A stretch of 64,000 nucleotides of DNA from Chloroflexota bacterium. GTDB lineage: Bacteria; Chloroflexota; Dehalococcoidia; Lucifugimonadales; Lucifugimonadaceae. The notes under the pieces were generated by a model, which saw nothing but the letters and a program-made list of their open reading frames with translations, was not told the origin of the DNA and ran no database searches. Of this stretch, positions 62,457 to 64,000 are shown piece by piece; the stretch's first letter is position 1; every line of letters starts with the position of its first letter. Where the stretch lies: positions 46,397-110,396 of the forward strand of contig JABMNO010000024.1 of NCBI GenBank assembly GCA_013204555.1, read 5' to 3'. A program made the translations under genes and the position numbers.

Positions 62457-63893
62457 ATGTATTCAGTGACCACGGACGAACTCGCCTTCCAACCAGCATG
62501 GCAAATCGCGGAACGTATCCGTTCCGGCGATCTCTCGCCCGTAGAAGCCACTGAGTACTTTCTGGGGCGCATAGAAAAGCTAGACGGCACACTAAACGCC
62601 TTCATAACCGTCGCCGCGGATCAGGCGCTTGATGCAGCACGCAAAGCCCAGAGTCGGCTCCTTGCGGGCGGCGATGTCCCTCCACTGCTCGGAGTGCCCA
62701 TCGCCCTCAAAGACCTGGAAATGACGGCCGGACTCCGCTCCACAATGGGCTCCCCAGCATTGCGTGACCACGTGCCTGAACGAGATTCGGTGGTGGCAAA
62801 GCGAGTCAGGGCGTCCGGGGCGATCATCGTTGGAAAAACGAGTACGCCTGAGATCGGCATCTCATTCAACACGACAACCGATAACCCCATCAGCGGCGTT
62901 TGCCACAATCCGTGGGACCTCGCCAGAACGACCGCAGGCTCCAGTGGTGGGTCTGCGGCGGCGGTAGTTTCAGGCATGCTCCCGTTTGCGACTGGATCGG
63001 ATGGCGGTGGGTCGATTCGCATCCCCGCAAGCTTCTGCGGCGTCTACGGAATCAAGCCATCGCATGGCCGAGTGCCGCGTGGCAACGGATACGGCGGTGC
63101 TGAGCCAAACCAGTTTGCCCAATCGGGCCCAATGACTCGGGACGTGCGAGACGCGGCGCTGTTGCTGAGTATTCTCTCTGGTCCACACCCCGCTGACCCA
63201 AACTCTCTGGTCCACCGGTCCGGCATCAACCTGGCCACGGAGCGCGAGCCTGACCTGGCCGGTGTGCGGATTGGCTGGTCACCTGATTTCGGCTATGGCG
63301 TGGTGGATCCCGATGTCTCAGATACCGTCCTCATAGCGCTTCAGAAGTTGCGAGCATTCGGCGCGGTTGTAGAAGAAGTTGACCTGCCTCTTGAGGCGGA
63401 GTTAATTGAGCACTTCTGGACGATTTTTGCAGCGAACGCATTCGCCGCGTTCGGACATCTCATGGATGAGCACCCGGTGCTGCTGGGGCCAGACGGACTT
63501 GAGGCGATGAGGCTTGGGGCGGAAATCAAAGGCGCTGACTATGCACATTCCTTGAGAAGGGTCGCCAACCTCAAGCAAGATATGGCGACTGTAATGAAGC
63601 GGTACAACTTCATCGCCTCTCCAACAACCTCGATAACCGCGTTCGACCCCAACAACAGGCCAACGGAAGTTGATGGACGCAAATTCGATGGCGTGTACGG
63701 CTACTTCCCGTTCACGTATGTATTCAACATGACAGGTCAGCCTGCGGCCTCAGTCCCAGCGGGACTAACGGGCGGACTCCCGGTAGGCCTACAGATAGCA
63801 GGCCGTTACGGCGATGATCTGGGCGTCCTGTGGCTTTCAGCCGCCCTCGAGAAGGTGTCGCCGTGGGCGGGCTTACGTCCGGTTGTGAGCTAG
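62457..63893 (+). CDS. Amidase-signature family hydrolase
   Basis: A 478-residue amidase. The Ser-cisSer-Lys triad is Lys85 (VPIALKDLE), the Ser162/Ser163 pair in TAGSSGGSAAAV, and Ser186 in GSDGGGSIRIPASFCG. Length and order match GatA/aryl acylamidase-type enzymes. With no gatB or gatC nearby it is more likely a catabolic amidase or urethanase than part of the tRNA amidotransferase. Its start ATG 62457 has no strong ribosome site. Stop overlaps the stop of a convergent gene. Confidence 0.9.
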   Translation: MYSVTTDELAFQPAWQIAERIRSGDLSPVEATEYFLGRIEKLDGTLNAFITVAADQALDAARKAQSRLLAGGDVPPLLGVPIALKDLEMTAGLRSTMGSPALRDHVPERDSVVAKRVRASGAIIVGKTSTPEIGISFNTTTDNPISGVCHNPWDLARTTAGSSGGSAAAVVSGMLPFATGSDGGGSIRIPASFCGVYGIKPSHGRVPRGNGYGGAEPNQFAQSGPMTRDVRDAALLLSILSGPHPADPNSLVHRSGINLATEREPDLAGVRIGWSPDFGYGVVDPDVSDTVLIALQKLRAFGAVVEEVDLPLEAELIEHFWTIFAANAFAAFGHLMDEHPVLLGPDGLEAMRLGAEIKGADYAHSLRRVANLKQDMATVMKRYNFIASPTTSITAFDPNNRPTEVDGRKFDGVYGYFPFTYVFNMTGQPAASVPAGLTGGLPVGLQIAGRYGDDLGVLWLSAALEKVSPWAGLRPVVS

Positions 63894-64000
63894 GCCAGAA
63901 CCGCCTCGACGGCCCCGCGTATGACGGCGTTCTGGGCCTGTTTGTCCAGGCATATCTCGGCGCCCATATCTATGAAGTCCGGTTCCAGATCTGGATCTGA
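63890..64000 (-). CDS. C-terminal end of an unidentified protein (partial)
   Basis: The minus strand is open from the window edge to a TAG at 63892-63890 (36 residues). The segment reads like a helical C-terminus (DFIDMGAEICLDKQAQNAVIRGAVEAVLA). The family cannot be told from this piece. Its stop overlaps that of the amidase. Confidence 0.4.
   Translation of the reverse strand, partial: SDPDLEPDFIDMGAEICLDKQAQNAVIRGAVEAVLA

Noticed and set aside
62457-63893. GatA subunit of the Asp/Glu-tRNA amidotransferase
   Set aside because: The amidase motifs fit, but no gatB or gatC is nearby and the surrounding genes are catabolic, so a general amidase is the safer call.

Overview
The window looks like one contig from a free-living, probably marine or aquatic, bacterium of the Chloroflexota (SAR202-like / Dehalococcoidia-related). 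This placement is inferred from gene content, not from a marker tree. The pointers are five separate mandelate-racemase-type enolase paralogues in 64 kb, two DapA-type aldolase/lyases with a shared active-site change, a tungsten enzyme island, DUF362 and TerC proteins, moderate GC and frequent GTG/TTG starts. No rRNA, convincing tRNA, CRISPR array, integrase or transposase gene was seen.

Layout. 1-8.9 kb: 5' part of an S9-type peptidase, then a plus-strand run of enolase, MMPL exporter, cupin, DapA-like lyase, CocE-type hydrolase, DUF2007-like protein and a second enolase. 9.1-15.8 kb: housekeeping block on the minus strand (clpX, clpP, tig, aspS, bioY, Lrp-type regulator). 16.1-18.7 kb: an unusual IscA/HesB-like protein with a Cys/Gly/His tail, an EamA permease, and an enoyl-CoA hydratase gene broken by one base in an A7 run. 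18.8-26.7 kb: signalling block with a GAF histidine kinase, a chimeric pseudogene, a PEP-utilising swivel-domain protein, and a PknK-like kinase/AAA/TPR gene split by a one-base deletion. 26.7-29.1 kb: a tandem pair of near-identical enolases. 29.2-31.4 kb: APH-fold kinase, arsM and a Cys-rich PadR regulator, a likely arsenic unit. 31.4-33.1 kb: panE bracketed by inverted REP-like repeats. 33.1-44.4 kb: polA, a small membrane protein, divergent zinc alcohol dehydrogenase and DapA-like lyase, GNAT, DUF2007-like protein, a fifth enolase, lspA, an MFS permease and a type II haloacid dehalogenase.

44.6-53.3 kb is the most coherent system: a GntR regulator, TupABC tungstate importer and MoeA on the plus strand converge on a minus-strand group of two divergent aldehyde ferredoxin oxidoreductases (AORs) with a MoaD/ThiS-like protein between them. 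Tungstate uptake, metal insertion, a dedicated sulfur-carrier candidate and two tungstopterin enzymes therefore sit together. 53.4-64 kb holds a methyltransferase, an ArsB/NhaD-like permease overlapping terC, a winged-helix regulator with a palindromic operator, a DUF362 iron-sulfur protein followed by a small unknown protein and an NAD-dependent epimerase, a ThDP enzyme, an amidase and the 3' end of a minus-strand gene.

The enolases, DapA-like lyases, zinc dehydrogenase, ThDP enzyme, amidase, dehalogenase and CocE hydrolase fit a cell living on diverse sugar acids and other organic acids. Exact substrates cannot be read from sequence. Two one-base indels in otherwise conserved genes may be real decay or consensus errors.
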